From NCBI RefSeq assembly GCF_014201715.1, contig NZ_JACHFD010000001.1, positions 372,001 through 436,000 on the forward strand: a stretch of 64,000 nt of DNA, written 5' to 3'. The notes beneath the pieces were generated by a model. The model saw nothing but the letters and a program-made list of their open reading frames with translations, did no database searches and was not told where the DNA came from. Positions 34,793-43,604 of this stretch are shown here, piece after piece. The first letter of the stretch is position 1. Every line of letters begins with the position of its first letter. This DNA is from Haloferula luteola (lineage in GTDB: Bacteria > Verrucomicrobiota > Verrucomicrobiia > Verrucomicrobiales > Akkermansiaceae). Made by a program: the position numbers and the translations under genes.

Positions 34793-36373
34793 ATGCGCCG
34801 ATTTCTTTTTCCCGCTCTCGCGATCGTCTCACCCGCCTCCGCCTTGCAAATCCGGGAATACCTTGCCGCTTCTCACGATCGTTTCCTCAATTTCCCCTCG
34901 TCTCCCACCCCCAACCCCTCGTTCATCCATGCCGGCACCGACCTCACAGGAGTCGGCTGGTTCGCGACCAATAGCAACGTCCAGTTCGCCCTCGTCGGTC
35001 GCCAGCACGTGGTCACCGCCACCCATTACGCAGCTTCGTTTGGAATCGGCCAAAACATCCGCTTTTTGACTCCAGACGGAACCATCATCCAGCGCAGCAT
35101 CGCCGCGAAAACAATCATCACGGATGATGGAGAATCCAGCGATCTCACTCTCATGCGCCTCGCCAGCCCCGTAGAGGCATCGACCGGAATCACTCCTCTC
35201 ACCTACCTCAATCTCTCCAGCAACAACAGCTATCGCAACCTGCAAGCAGGAGTCCTTGGCATCACTGCACGCGGCGGCCAAGCCACCTTGGCCAGCGTCG
35301 ATCCCTTCAGCCGCACTCTCAACTATGGGGAAACCGTCGGCGACCTCCAAACCCGATACGTCCACTTCACCTACACCTTGGATTCAGGGGGGGAAAACGA
35401 TTGCTACTTCCAGGGTGGCGATTCCGGTAGCCCCACCTTCGTCGATGTCAACGGAGCGCCTGCCATCGTCGGGGTCCACAGCTACATCGCCACCACCGTC
35501 AATGCGGACTCCGAGGCGACTGCCTATCAAAATTACGACATCTTCGTGCCTGCCTATGTGTCAGAACTCGATGCGGTGATGGCTGCCGACGGCTACCGCA
35601 TGCGTCCCGCATCCTTCACACCGACCACACTCTCGATTGCCAGCACAACGCCATCCGCACCGCGCCAGGGGCATCCCCTCATTTGGCCTCTCACCTTTTC
35701 CCAGGCAGGCTCAGGAACCACAGGAAACATCGAGCTGGAGGTCCCCATCGACGCGACATCGCCCGATACCATTTCCTCCACCACCGCGATCTCCTCTACG
35801 ACCGCCGACTCCCGGATCCTCCGCCAGGCGACCCTGAGCAGCGGAACCACCGGAGAGGCCCAACTCGAATGGGCGACCGCGCCCTTCGTCGACACCCTTG
35901 AAATCGAAGTTCACCTCCGTTCCGACACCGCGTCGGAAACCACATCCTCTCTTCAACTCACTCTACTTCCGTCGTACCTCGCCTGGGCCTCCACGCTCGA
36001 AAACGCCGAGGAATCCGACGATCCCGATCAGGATGGCCTCTCCAACCTTCTTGAATATGCGCTTGGCTCCAACCCGCTCGACCCTTCGCCCCTTCTTTCC
36101 AATGGGTCGAATTCCCGCCCGATTCTGGAACAAACCCCAGACGGACTGCGCTTTTCCTTCCCCCAACGCACGGATGCCGCCGAGCGCGCCCTCACCTACC
36201 AAGTGGAAATCTCCGAGGACCTCCAGCAATGGACCACCACCCTTCCGGATGGAACGGTCGACACCACATCATCTCTCGAACCCGACCTCGATGGCTTCGC
36301 ATCGCGCACGCTCGAATTCCCTCTTTCCTTGGTAAGTCGCTACCTTCGCTTGCGTATTGAACTCAACGAGTGA
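34793..36373 (+). CDS. Secreted trypsin-like serine protease with beta-sandwich and Ca-binding tail
   Basis: 526 aa from the ATG at 34793 ('MRRFLFPALAIVSPASA' signal peptide). A chymotrypsin-fold protease spans about residues 45-275, with a complete triad: His78 in 'VTATHYA', Asp117 in 'SSDLTLMRL' and Ser211 in 'GGDSGSP'. A beta-rich middle domain follows. Near residue 405 'ESDDPDQDGLSNLLEYALG' is the thrombospondin-type-3-like Ca-binding plus LEYALG tail seen in secreted proteins of Verrucomicrobiota and relatives. A larger upstream reading frame is not needed. It is probably exported to the periplasm or outside. Confidence 0.85.
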   Translation: MRRFLFPALAIVSPASALQIREYLAASHDRFLNFPSSPTPNPSFIHAGTDLTGVGWFATNSNVQFALVGRQHVVTATHYAASFGIGQNIRFLTPDGTIIQRSIAAKTIITDDGESSDLTLMRLASPVEASTGITPLTYLNLSSNNSYRNLQAGVLGITARGGQATLASVDPFSRTLNYGETVGDLQTRYVHFTYTLDSGGENDCYFQGGDSGSPTFVDVNGAPAIVGVHSYIATTVNADSEATAYQNYDIFVPAYVSELDAVMAADGYRMRPASFTPTTLSIASTTPSAPRQGHPLIWPLTFSQAGSGTTGNIELEVPIDATSPDTISSTTAISSTTADSRILRQATLSSGTTGEAQLEWATAPFVDTLEIEVHLRSDTASETTSSLQLTLLPSYLAWASTLENAEESDDPDQDGLSNLLEYALGSNPLDPSPLLSNGSNSRPILEQTPDGLRFSFPQRTDAAERALTYQVEISEDLQQWTTTLPDGTVDTTSSLEPDLDGFASRTLEFPLSLVSRYLRLRIELNE

Positions 36374-36486
36374 AGCCCGTCCCGATGACAGAATAATCGC
36401 CGCAAATGCCTCATGGCAGAAAACGCGGAGGTTGCGCAACACGGTGATGAGTTTCATGGTGAACCCGCATCAAGCACAGCATTCCA

Positions 36487-36939
36487 ATGAACCGAATTTT
36501 GATCCTATTCCTTGCCTCGCTCGGCATCGCGGCCGCGCAAGACGACGCCAAAGCCAAGCTGATGGAAGCCGGCCAAAAGGCCTTCCCAACCTGCATGGCG
36601 TGCCACGGCCAAGACGGCAAGGGCCTCCCCATCGGTGATAAAAAAATGGCCCCGTCCCTTGCGGGCTCGAAAATCGCCAACGGCAAACCCGAAATTCTCG
36701 CTGCCGTCATTCTCAAGGGCATCGCCAAGGAAACTCAGGACTACATGGGGATCATGGCTCCTCTTGAAGCTGCCTTCGCTTCCGACGAGCAACTCGCCGG
36801 CATCATGACCTACATTCGCAACTCCTTCGGCAATGAAGCCAGCGTGGTGACTCCCGAAGAAGCGAAAGCATTCCGCACCCAATGGGCGGAACAGAAACAA
36901 CCGATGACCCGGGCCAAAATCGAAGAACTCGAGAAATAA
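36487..36939 (+). CDS. Small periplasmic c-type cytochrome
   Basis: 150 aa. A signal peptide (residues 1-18) precedes a single haem-binding motif 'CMACH' (Cys36, Cys39, His40). 'DKKMAPSLAGSKIANGK' and 'MGIMAPLEAAFASDEQL' resemble cytochrome c oxidase-linked or sulfite-type monohaem cytochromes, with a methionine in 'YMGIMAP' as probable axial ligand. The C-terminal 30 residues are a charged helix. A strong terminator follows. It probably carries electrons in the periplasm. Confidence 0.9.
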   Translation: MNRILILFLASLGIAAAQDDAKAKLMEAGQKAFPTCMACHGQDGKGLPIGDKKMAPSLAGSKIANGKPEILAAVILKGIAKETQDYMGIMAPLEAAFASDEQLAGIMTYIRNSFGNEASVVTPEEAKAFRTQWAEQKQPMTRAKIEELEK

Positions 36940-36959
36940 CCCGAGAGCCTTCCTTTCCA

Positions 36960-37011
36960 GCCGGACTTCGACCGCAGCAGAACCCGCGCGGGCAGAAGTC
37001 CGGCATTTTTT
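36960..37011 (+). terminator. Intrinsic terminator after the cytochrome c gene
   Basis: GCCGGACTTC (36960-36969) pairs perfectly with GAAGTCCGGC (36995-37004), followed by A and six T. It lies 21 bp after the cytochrome stop. Confidence 0.85.
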
Positions 37012-37019
37012 GTGAAATG

Positions 37020-37050
37020 AAAAAGCCACGGCCCCTTGAGGTGCCGTGGC
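37020..37050 (-). terminator. Intrinsic terminator after mscL
   Basis: On the - strand GCCACGGC pairs with GCCGTGGC (37025-37032 with 37043-37050) and is followed by five T (37020-37024 as A on the + strand). It lies 26 bp after the mscL stop, back-to-back with the + strand terminator. Confidence 0.85.
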
Positions 37051-37075
37051 CATTGCTGGCGAAATGGAGATGGTC

Positions 37076-37477
37076 TCAGCTCTGAGCCTTCAGGAGATCG
37101 CGGATCTCCATCAGCAACTTCTCCTGTGCCGTCGGTGCGGCAGGTGCCGCCACGGGCTTCTCCGCCTCTTTCTTCAAGCCTGCGATCACTTTCTTCACCA
37201 CGATGAACACCACAAAGGCGACGATCGTGAACGAGAGAAAGTCCTGAAGAAATTGACCCACTTTGATGGCCACCTCTGGAACGTCTCCGTTCGCTTCCTT
37301 GATCGTCCACTTGATGTTGGAGAAATTGATTCCGGCCAATAACATGCCCAGCGGAGGCATGATCACATTGTCCACCAATGACTTCACCACCGCCGAAAAT
37401 CCGGCTCCAAGGATGAAGCCCACGGCCATGTCCACCAAGTTGCCTTTGAAGGCGAATTCTTTGAATTCTTTAAGCAT
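37076..37477 (-). CDS. mscL: Large-conductance mechanosensitive channel
   Basis: 133 aa, the usual size. MscL is a pentameric pore that opens under membrane tension during hypo-osmotic shock. Recognised by 'LKEFKEFAFKGNLVDMAVG', 'GAGFSAVVKSLVDNVIMPP' (TM1) and the second segment 'FTIVAFVVFIVVKKVIAGL'. The cytoplasmic C-terminal helix follows with 'EKLLMEIRDLLKAQ'. It starts 36 bp after the cinA stop (cinA lies upstream on the - strand). Confidence 0.97.
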   Translation of the reverse strand: MLKEFKEFAFKGNLVDMAVGFILGAGFSAVVKSLVDNVIMPPLGMLLAGINFSNIKWTIKEANGDVPEVAIKVGQFLQDFLSFTIVAFVVFIVVKKVIAGLKKEAEKPVAAPAAPTAQEKLLMEIRDLLKAQS

Positions 37478-37513
37478 ATCGTTCTGAGGAGGTTGCGATG
37501 AAACCTGACGGGA

Positions 37514-38779
37514 TTAGGGGCTGTCTGCAATGAGATTTGATTCTTCATGCTTCGCCACCGCCTGACGGATCAAATCGAGCGCACTCTGACTCACCATCCG
37601 TTTGAATCCTCGGCGGTCTCGCGGATGCATCTGGCGAACCACTCTCGGGGCTTTCCCTTGTTCCGCAACGCCCAGAAACACCGTCCCCACCGGCTTTTCT
37701 TCACTCCCACCCTCGGGACCCGCGATTCCGGTCACCGCCACCGCCAAATCGGCACCGGATGCCTTCAATGCCCCTTCCGCCATGGCCGCCGCCACCGCCT
37801 CGCTCACCGCGCCGTGCTCAGCCAGCACTTCAGCGGGAACTCCCAGCTCAGCCATCTTCGCTTCGTTGGCATAAGTCACCCATCCATGGGTCAACACCGC
37901 ACTCGCACCGGGGACGTCCGTCACCCGGCTGGCGATCAACCCACCCGTGCAACTCTCCGCGGTAGCGAGCTTCAATCCTGCAACTCGCATCGCTTTCACC
38001 ACCACCTCCTCCAAGGATTCTCCGGCCTCCGAAAAACACTGTTGCGAGAAGCTCTGCATCACCCGAGCCCGCCCGACATCGATCGCCTCTTGGGAACCAA
38101 TCAAACGCACATCCACCTCTCCCAGCCGCGCACAATATCCGACTTCCAAGCCTTCTATCTGGGCCAAATCCGTGTCGACCTCCTGGTGCAAATCACTCTC
38201 GCCCACCCCGGCAAAGGTCATTTGCCGCATCTCGGATCGAAAACCACCGCCCGACAGTGCCCGCAATTTGGGCACCACCTCGGCCGCCCACATCGGATAC
38301 AGCTCCCGCGGTGGCCCCGGCAGGAGAAATACAGCACAATTCGCCGCCTGGTTGAGCCGAGGAGGAATGTAGATCCCCGGCGCCGTGCCATGTGGATTGG
38401 GGAGCACCTCTGCCCCCACGGGAACCTGAGCCTGCTTGCGATTGTCCGGAGCCATCGGACGACCCCGCTGCGCGAAAAACGCCTCCAGCGATCGCAACGC
38501 CGCCTCATCTTCGATCAACTCGATCCCCGCCACTCCGGCGGCGGCCTCTCGAGTGATGTCGTCACTCGTCGGACCCAACCCTCCCGTGACCAAAACCACA
38601 TCGGCCCGGCGAACCGCCTCATCGAGCGCTCCATGAATGGCCTCGCCATCGGGCACCGTCACCAAGCGGGAAACTCGCAAACCCAGCTTGAAGAGCTCCT
38701 GGCCCATCCATTGGCCATGAGTATTCAGCCGGGTGCCCAACAGCAACTCGCTGCCCGTATTGAGAATCTCGATGTTCAC
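37514..38779 (-). CDS. cinA: CinA family competence/damage-inducible protein (NMN amidohydrolase / MoaB-like domain)
   Basis: 421 aa from the GTG at 38779, which follows AGGGA at ribosome-binding distance and places 'VNIEILNTGSELLLGTRLNT' at the N-terminus as in the family; an upstream GTG at 38815 would add 12 residues. Residues 1-about 170 are the MoCF/MoaB-like domain ('VVLVTGGLGPTSDDITREA'). The C-terminal domain ('LKLATAESCTGGLIASRVTD', 'GIAGPEGGSEEKPVGTVFLG') is the CinA NMN deamidase module, which recycles nicotinamide mononucleotide. The rsfS gene lies upstream, with 39 bp between rsfS stop and this start. Confidence 0.93.
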   Translation of the reverse strand: MNIEILNTGSELLLGTRLNTHGQWMGQELFKLGLRVSRLVTVPDGEAIHGALDEAVRRADVVLVTGGLGPTSDDITREAAAGVAGIELIEDEAALRSLEAFFAQRGRPMAPDNRKQAQVPVGAEVLPNPHGTAPGIYIPPRLNQAANCAVFLLPGPPRELYPMWAAEVVPKLRALSGGGFRSEMRQMTFAGVGESDLHQEVDTDLAQIEGLEVGYCARLGEVDVRLIGSQEAIDVGRARVMQSFSQQCFSEAGESLEEVVVKAMRVAGLKLATAESCTGGLIASRVTDVPGASAVLTHGWVTYANEAKMAELGVPAEVLAEHGAVSEAVAAAMAEGALKASGADLAVAVTGIAGPEGGSEEKPVGTVFLGVAEQGKAPRVVRQMHPRDRRGFKRMVSQSALDLIRQAVAKHEESNLIADSP

Positions 38780-38818
38780 GACGGTTTCCCTACGCCAACC
38801 GTCGCCAATGTCCACCCG

Positions 38819-39175
38819 TCACTCCCAGTCCACTGACTTCGCGTCTCCCCAGAGACTCTCCAGACCATAGTAGTCCCGCATCTCCTCATGCATCACGTGA
38901 ACCATCACGTCGATGTAGTCGAGCACCACCCAGCGGGTATCGGCCTTTCCTTCGGCATTCACCGGCATGGCTCCCGTCCAATCTTTCACATGCCCGCGGA
39001 CGTCCCGCAGGATCGCCCGCAAATGCGGCATCGAGCCTCCGGAGCACACCACCATGAAATCGGTCAGTGTCGAGAGACCGCGCAGGTCCCATACCCGAAT
39101 GTTCTCGGCTTGGATTTCTGCGGCGGCCTTCGCACAGGCGATGGCCAAATCTTTTCCTTTCGCTTGCTGGGTCAT
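38819..39175 (-). CDS. rsfS: Ribosome silencing factor (RsfS/Iojap)
   Basis: 118 aa. RsfS binds L14 and blocks subunit joining during starvation. Typical blocks: 'DLRGLSTLTDFMVVCSGGS', 'VVLDYIDVMVHVMHEEMRDY' and 'YGLESLWGDAK'. It stands in the - strand series tRNA-His, rnc, rsfS, cinA. In other bacteria rsfS is next to nadD; here it is near cinA instead. Confidence 0.95.
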   Translation of the reverse strand: MTQQAKGKDLAIACAKAAAEIQAENIRVWDLRGLSTLTDFMVVCSGGSMPHLRAILRDVRGHVKDWTGAMPVNAEGKADTRWVVLDYIDVMVHVMHEEMRDYYGLESLWGDAKSVDWE

Positions 39176-39232
39176 GTCGTTCGGGGTGCGGTCAGCATCA
39201 TGCGTCGCACGTGTTCCGTTGTGTGAAAATTC

Positions 39233-39928
39233 TCACGCCTCTTTCTTCTCCCACAGGCGATTGCGGAGAGCCTCGGCTGCGGCGCGCGCCTCGGCTTCTT
39301 TCTTACTCTTGCCACGGCCTTGGGCCAGTTCCTTTCCGCACCACGTCACTCGCGCCTGAAAAACTTTGCGGTGATCCGGGCCAGTTTCGCCCAAAATCTC
39401 GTATTCTGGAGCTTCGGGACGCAAGGCCTGCAGGCATTCCTGCAATTCGCCCTTGGGATTCTTTTCCTCAGGACTCCCTGCCAGAGATTCGATCTCCTTC
39501 TGAAACAAGCGAAGAACCAAATCGCGTGCCGCCGTGAACCCCCCATCCATGTAAACCGCGCCGATCAGTGCCTCAAACGCATCAGCCAAGGTCGAAGTGC
39601 GACGGCGCCCACCTGTTGCCTCTTCGCCCTTTCCGAGCAGCACGAATGAGCCCAGGTCGATCGTCAGTGCGAACCGAGCCAGCGCCCGGCGCGAGACCAA
39701 GCGTGAGCGCAATTTGGTGAGAATCCCCTCCGGAAAATCAGGAAACATCCGGAAAAGATCTTCCGTCAGAATCAGTTGCAACACCGCATCTCCTAGAAAT
39801 TCAAGCCGCTGATTGTCGAAATGCGGCCGGCGGGATTCATACGCCAAACTCGGGTGAGTCATGGCCTCCGCCAATAGGAAGGAGTTCCGGAATTTGTATC
39901 CGAGTCGGCTCTCGAGGTTCTGCTCCAT
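39233..39928 (-). CDS. rnc: Ribonuclease III
   Basis: 231 aa from the ATG at 39928 ('MEQNLESRLGYKFRNSFLL'). RNase III cuts double-stranded RNA during rRNA maturation. The catalytic signature 'NQRLEFLGDAVLQLILTE' and 'ADAFEALIGAVYMDGGF' are intact; a double-stranded RNA-binding domain occupies the last 70 residues ('NPKGELQECLQAL', 'GKSKKEAEARAAAEALRN'). It lies 63 bp downstream of tRNA-His. Confidence 0.96.
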   Translation of the reverse strand: MEQNLESRLGYKFRNSFLLAEAMTHPSLAYESRRPHFDNQRLEFLGDAVLQLILTEDLFRMFPDFPEGILTKLRSRLVSRRALARFALTIDLGSFVLLGKGEEATGGRRRTSTLADAFEALIGAVYMDGGFTAARDLVLRLFQKEIESLAGSPEEKNPKGELQECLQALRPEAPEYEILGETGPDHRKVFQARVTWCGKELAQGRGKSKKEAEARAAAEALRNRLWEKKEA

Positions 39929-39991
39929 GGTCAAGTACTGCCCTTCGCCTCTTCCTCCCGGAGCTTCACGAGCTCCCGATGAAAAAGGTGG

Positions 39992-40065
39992 GGTGACCGA
40001 CGGGGCTCGAACCCGCGACAACCGGAACCACAATCCGGGGCTCTACCAACTGAGCTACGGTCACC
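39992..40065 (-). tRNA. tRNA-His (anticodon GTG)
   Basis: On the - strand a full cloverleaf: acceptor arms GTGACCG/CGGTCAC preceded by the extra 5' G at position -1 that is diagnostic of tRNA-His, D arm 'GCTCAGTTGGTAGAGC', anticodon stem CCGGA/TCCGG with loop TTGTGGT (GTG), and T arm 'GCGGGTTCGAGCCCCGT'-like. CCA is not encoded. Coding sequence order downstream is rnc. Confidence 0.97.
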
Positions 40066-40153
40066 GTTACTTTGCGGCGGGCGGAGACCTAAGTTGCCAA
40101 ACGACATTTGGGAAGAGAAAAAACAGAAGATTTCATCAACTTTTTCGAAATCC

Positions 40154-40450
40154 ATGGAAGAAGCTCATCAACACCCCATCACCGCGGAACTCGATCTCCA
40201 CACCTTCCGCCCATCGGAAATCGGAGAACTCCTGCCCGAATACTTTCATGAATGCCAACTCCGTGGCATGCGGTCCGTCCGGGTGATCCACGGCAAAGGC
40301 ACGGGAACCCTGCGTGAAGGCGTCCACACCCTGCTCCGCCGCCTCCCCAGCGTGGAATCCTTTCACTATCCCGCCAGCGTCGGAAGCTGGGGGGCGACCC
40401 AGGTCATCCTGCACGCGCCATCAGCCACAGCAGATCCGACAAACGATTGA
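40154..40450 (+). CDS. Smr domain protein
   Basis: 98 aa from the ATG at 40154; an in-frame TTG at 40094, which follows GGAG, would add 20 residues. The Smr (small MutS-related) domain is clear: 'ELDLHTFRPSEIGELLPEY' and 'RSVRVIHGKGTGTLREGV', followed by 'FHYPASVGSWGATQVIL'. Stand-alone Smr proteins are thought to be endonucleases acting on nucleic acids or ribosomes. The 3' end overlaps that of the opposing adenosyltransferase gene by 47 bp. Confidence 0.88.
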   Translation: MEEAHQHPITAELDLHTFRPSEIGELLPEYFHECQLRGMRSVRVIHGKGTGTLREGVHTLLRRLPSVESFHYPASVGSWGATQVILHAPSATADPTND

Positions 40451-40928
40451 AATACAGCCGAACACTCACCGAAATCGGACCTTCTGATTCGTGCAGCTCC
40501 CATGTCCTCCGCTCGGCTCGCCGGGCGATCGAACGGGCAAAATCCAGTCCCGCCCGCGCCAATGTACCGTCCGCACCTGGCCGCGCCCACCCGGTAAAAC
40601 GAATGTCGCGATCCTCAAAGTTCTCAGCCTCGGACTCCAACCACTCCACATCGCCCGCCTCCACCCGATCGAATCCCTTCTCTCGATAACGTTCGACGTC
40701 CTCCGGCAAACAGGCCAGCTCACCCATCAACCCTACCAACTTGGCCTGAACACGATCCACAATCCCTTCGACCTCCTCGGAAAGCCCCGCTGCACGGGCC
40801 CATCCCAGCGCTGAATTCAATTCATCCAGCGTTCCTAGTACTTCGGCCCGCAGGCTGCTTTTCTGCATCCGGCGCCCGAACAACAGGTCGGTCTCACCCT
40901 CATCACCTCGCTTCGTCACGATCTTCAC
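40404..40928 (-). CDS. Cob(I)yrinic acid a,c-diamide adenosyltransferase, PduO type
   Basis: 174 aa. The enzyme transfers the adenosyl group from ATP to cobalt, making adenosylcobalamin. The N-terminal 'TKRGDEGETDLLFGRRMQK' and 'VLGTLDELNSALGWARA', and the later 'SIARRAERRTWELHE' and 'YFNRLSDLLWLMARA', are characteristic of PduO-type ATR proteins. No other cobalamin genes are here. The start at 40928 leaves 68 bp to the divergent queE. Confidence 0.93.
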   Translation of the reverse strand: MKIVTKRGDEGETDLLFGRRMQKSSLRAEVLGTLDELNSALGWARAAGLSEEVEGIVDRVQAKLVGLMGELACLPEDVERYREKGFDRVEAGDVEWLESEAENFEDRDIRFTGWARPGADGTLARAGLDFARSIARRAERRTWELHESEGPISVSVRLYFNRLSDLLWLMARAG

Positions 40929-40996
40929 GGCCCCGAGCTAAACCTCGCATTCCCGCCTTTCACAACCCGCATTCCATCATCCATCCTGCCTTCCCC

Positions 40997-41734
40997 ATGA
41001 AGCTTGCTCGCCTCGACAACTGCCCGGAAATCTTTCACACCCTTCAGGGTGAAGGAGTTTCCGTCGGCAAGGCCGCGGTCTTCGTCCGCACTTCCCGCTG
41101 CAACCTCCATTGCCGATGGTGCGACACCGACTACACTTGGAATTTCAAGGGCACCCCTTGGGAGCACGACCGCGGCATCAAGCACGACAAGGCTGCCTGC
41201 ACCTTCGAGATCTCCCCCGCATCCCTCGTCGAACGACTCGCCACCTACCCCTGCCGCCATATCGTCCTCACCGGCGGAGAACCTCTCCTCCAACAAGAAG
41301 AATTGCTGGAAGCCATTCGGTCCCTCCGCCAGCTCGATCCAGAGTGGACCTTTGAAGTCGAAACCAATGGCACCCGCATCCCTGATCCCGCCTTCGAAGC
41401 CGTGATTTCCCAATTCAACGTCTCCCCCAAACTCGCCCATTCCGGGATGGACGCAGCCTTACGGATCGTTCCCGCAGCGCTCACCCACTTCGCTCGCAAT
41501 CCCAAAGCGTGGTTCAAATTCGTCGCCTCATCCAACGCCGACATCGAAGAAATCGAAGCCCTCGCCCAAGCCCACCAAATCCCTGCCTCGCGCATTGTTC
41601 TCATGCCCGAAGGGCGCACTTCACAGGATCTCGATCGCCATTCCGCCGAGCTTGCCGCCCGCGTACTTGAAAAGGGCTGGCGATTCAGCGATCGTCTCCA
41701 CGTTCGCCTGTGGGGCGATCGACGCGGCGTCTGA
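40997..41734 (+). CDS. queE: 7-carboxy-7-deazaguanine synthase
   Basis: 245 aa. A radical-SAM enzyme of queuosine (7-deazaguanine) synthesis. The iron-sulfur cluster motif is 'CNLHCRWCDTDY' (Cys35, Cys39, Cys42). 'IFHTLQGEGVSVGKAAVFV' at the N-terminus and 'VLTGGEPLLQQEELLEAI' are family hallmarks. The reduced radical-SAM barrel length is right. queC and queD are not in the window; folE2 here could supply the common dihydroneopterin precursor. Confidence 0.95.
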   Translation: MKLARLDNCPEIFHTLQGEGVSVGKAAVFVRTSRCNLHCRWCDTDYTWNFKGTPWEHDRGIKHDKAACTFEISPASLVERLATYPCRHIVLTGGEPLLQQEELLEAIRSLRQLDPEWTFEVETNGTRIPDPAFEAVISQFNVSPKLAHSGMDAALRIVPAALTHFARNPKAWFKFVASSNADIEEIEALAQAHQIPASRIVLMPEGRTSQDLDRHSAELAARVLEKGWRFSDRLHVRLWGDRRGV

Positions 41735-41827
41735 CGACGGAATTCGGAAGGATTTCAGGTCCATTCCGCAAATCTTCGAAGATCCCCGCAACTTCCACCC
41801 CATCGTCGAGGTTTTCCCAACGAGACC

Positions 41828-42217
41828 ATGAAACACGAATCGCCTGATCCCCTTGAAAACGATCCTCTCTGGGATCTCCTGCGGCAGTCGCCTGCCCGCC
41901 AGGCGGGGCCACGATTGGTGGATGATACATTGCGCGCAGCTCGCCTCGCAGGGCAGGACGATCCTTGGTGGAAAAAAATCGTCATTCCCGTTTCCCTCGG
42001 CACCTTTGCTTCCGCAGCCACGGCCCTCATCGTCGGCATGCTGGTTCTCCGCAATCCATCGCCGCAAGCGTCTCAGAACCTGGCAGATCGCACTCCGCAG
42101 GCCTACGAAAGCTTTGAGTTCCTCGATGAATATGCCCGCTCCGAAGCGATCGAGATCGTTGCTGAAAATCCAGCAGATTATACCGACGCCGAGCTGGTCA
42201 GTTTGATCGCTTTCTGA
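41828..42217 (+). CDS. Small single-pass membrane protein, anti-sigma-factor-like
   Basis: 129 aa. An acidic cytoplasmic N-terminus of about 50 residues ('PLWDLLRQSPARQAGPRLV') is followed by a single membrane segment ('IVIPVSLGTFASAATALIVGMLVL', about 50-74, with positions by eye) and a 55-residue C-terminal part rich in Glu/Asp. This resembles the short anti-sigma-like proteins common in Verrucomicrobiota, but there is no sigma factor gene beside it, so the assignment is tentative. It lies 13 bp upstream of the gph-like gene. Confidence 0.6.
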   Translation: MKHESPDPLENDPLWDLLRQSPARQAGPRLVDDTLRAARLAGQDDPWWKKIVIPVSLGTFASAATALIVGMLVLRNPSPQASQNLADRTPQAYESFEFLDEYARSEAIEIVAENPADYTDAELVSLIAF

Positions 42218-42230
42218 TTCGACGGGCTCC

Positions 42231-42896
42231 GTGACGGAAGCCCTCATCTTCGACCTCGACGGAACCCTCGTCGAATCCCTATCCGGCATTGCCGTGGCCC
42301 TCAACGCCGCGCTCAAAGAATCCGGACTCCCCAGCCATTCAGAAGCTGCCGTGCGCGGATTCATCGGAAATGGCTCGCTGGAACTCGCCCGGAAGGCCCT
42401 TCCCGATGACAGTCCCATCAACGCGGAAGCCCTCGAGGCAGCCTTCCGCCGGCACTACGCGGAAAGTTGGGCCACCGGCACCCATTTCTACCCGGGCATC
42501 CTCGAAATGCTCCAATCCGTTCGCCACCTCCGGCTCGCCCTCCTTTCCAACAAGCCCGATCCCTTCACCCAAGAGATCGCAAGCCGATTGTTTCCCGAAT
42601 CCACCTTCGACCTCGTGCTCGGTCACTCCACGCGCTTTCCACGCAAGCCCTCTCCGGATTCCACTCTCGCCATCCTGAATGCCTGGGGAGTCCCCCCGCA
42701 CAACGCTCGCTTCGTCGGTGATTCCTCCATCGATCGAGCCACCGCATCCGCCGCAGGTGTCCCCTTCATTGGGGTCACTTGGGGCTACCATCACGATGCC
42801 GATCTCGGCCCCATCACGATCGACACCGCGGCGCAACTGCCATCGATTCTCGACGATGCAAGCGATTCTTCCCATGCCGCGATTTTCTCAAGTTAG
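42231..42896 (+). CDS. HAD-family phosphoglycolate phosphatase-like hydrolase
   Basis: 221 aa with a GTG start at 42231. HAD motif I is 'ALIFDLDGTLVES', motif II is 'LALLSNKPDPFT', and motif III/IV 'FPRKPSPDSTLAIL' and 'ARFVGDSSIDRATASAAG' complete it. The cap domain after residue 20 is of the phosphoglycolate phosphatase type. Substrate is likely a small phosphorylated metabolite such as phosphoglycolate. It follows the small membrane protein gene by 13 bp. Confidence 0.88.
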   Translation: MTEALIFDLDGTLVESLSGIAVALNAALKESGLPSHSEAAVRGFIGNGSLELARKALPDDSPINAEALEAAFRRHYAESWATGTHFYPGILEMLQSVRHLRLALLSNKPDPFTQEIASRLFPESTFDLVLGHSTRFPRKPSPDSTLAILNAWGVPPHNARFVGDSSIDRATASAAGVPFIGVTWGYHHDADLGPITIDTAAQLPSILDDASDSSHAAIFSS

Positions 42897-42992
42897 GCAT
42901 GGCGTACTCGAAGAATCTGTCACATTGTCAAAGGTGGATAAGGCGGATGAAACCGCCGTCCCATTCACCTGAAACCAAACCAAATCAAAGCG

Positions 42993-43580
42993 ATGCAAAC
43001 TGAAAACGTGAACCTGCCCATTACGGTCACCGTTCGTCACGAAACCGTCACCGATTCGCTGCGGGAGTATGCGCACAAAAAGATCGAAGGACTCCACCTC
43101 GACTACCCGCGCATCATCGAAGCCAAAGCAATCCTCGACGTTCAGAAAAACCGCCACATCGCCGAAATCATTCTATTCTGCGCCAACCACATCGTCATCG
43201 AAGCCCACACCGAAGGAGGTGACATGTACGCCGCCATCGACGAGACGATCGACAAAATCGCCCGGCGCATGCGCAAGCAAAAGACCCGCCTCATGAAGAA
43301 GCGGAGACCTCATCGCAATGAGTCCATTCGCTACATCGACGAGAGCTACTTTGATGAGTCCGCCCTCGATCACCCTGCCGAATCCGAGCACGACCCGGAA
43401 CCCTTCATCGTCCATCGCGAACGCTACGGCATCCGCGAAATGTACAAGGAAGATGCCGTGATGGAGCTTGAGCTCACCGATCGTCCATTCGTGCTCTACA
43501 AGAGCGCCCGCCGCGGTTGCCTCACCATCCTTTGGCGCCGAGGTGACGGCGAATACGCCTCCTTCGATGTGAAGGACTGA
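42993..43580 (+). CDS. hpf: Ribosome hibernation promoting factor, long form
   Basis: 195 aa. Residues about 8-110 form the S30AE (RaiA/HPF) fold ('ITVTVRHETVTDSLREYAHKK' start, 'AAIDETIDKIARRMRKQKT'), which sits in the decoding centre. The C-terminal about 60 residues ('IVHRERYGIREMYKEDAVMEL', 'VLYKSARRGCLTILWRRGDG') form the dimerisation domain that drives 100S ribosomes. An acidic linker joins them. A strong terminator follows 24 bp after the stop. Confidence 0.92.
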   Translation: MQTENVNLPITVTVRHETVTDSLREYAHKKIEGLHLDYPRIIEAKAILDVQKNRHIAEIILFCANHIVIEAHTEGGDMYAAIDETIDKIARRMRKQKTRLMKKRRPHRNESIRYIDESYFDESALDHPAESEHDPEPFIVHRERYGIREMYKEDAVMELELTDRPFVLYKSARRGCLTILWRRGDGEYASFDVKD

Positions 43581-43604
43581 GATTCCCCGATTCTCTGAGC
43601 CCAC

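Noticed and set aside
37485-37529. Tiny + strand frame (MKPDGIRGCLQ) behind a perfect GAGGAGG
   Set aside because: Only 11 codons, runs opposite to mscL/cinA and ends inside cinA; no other evidence for a peptide.
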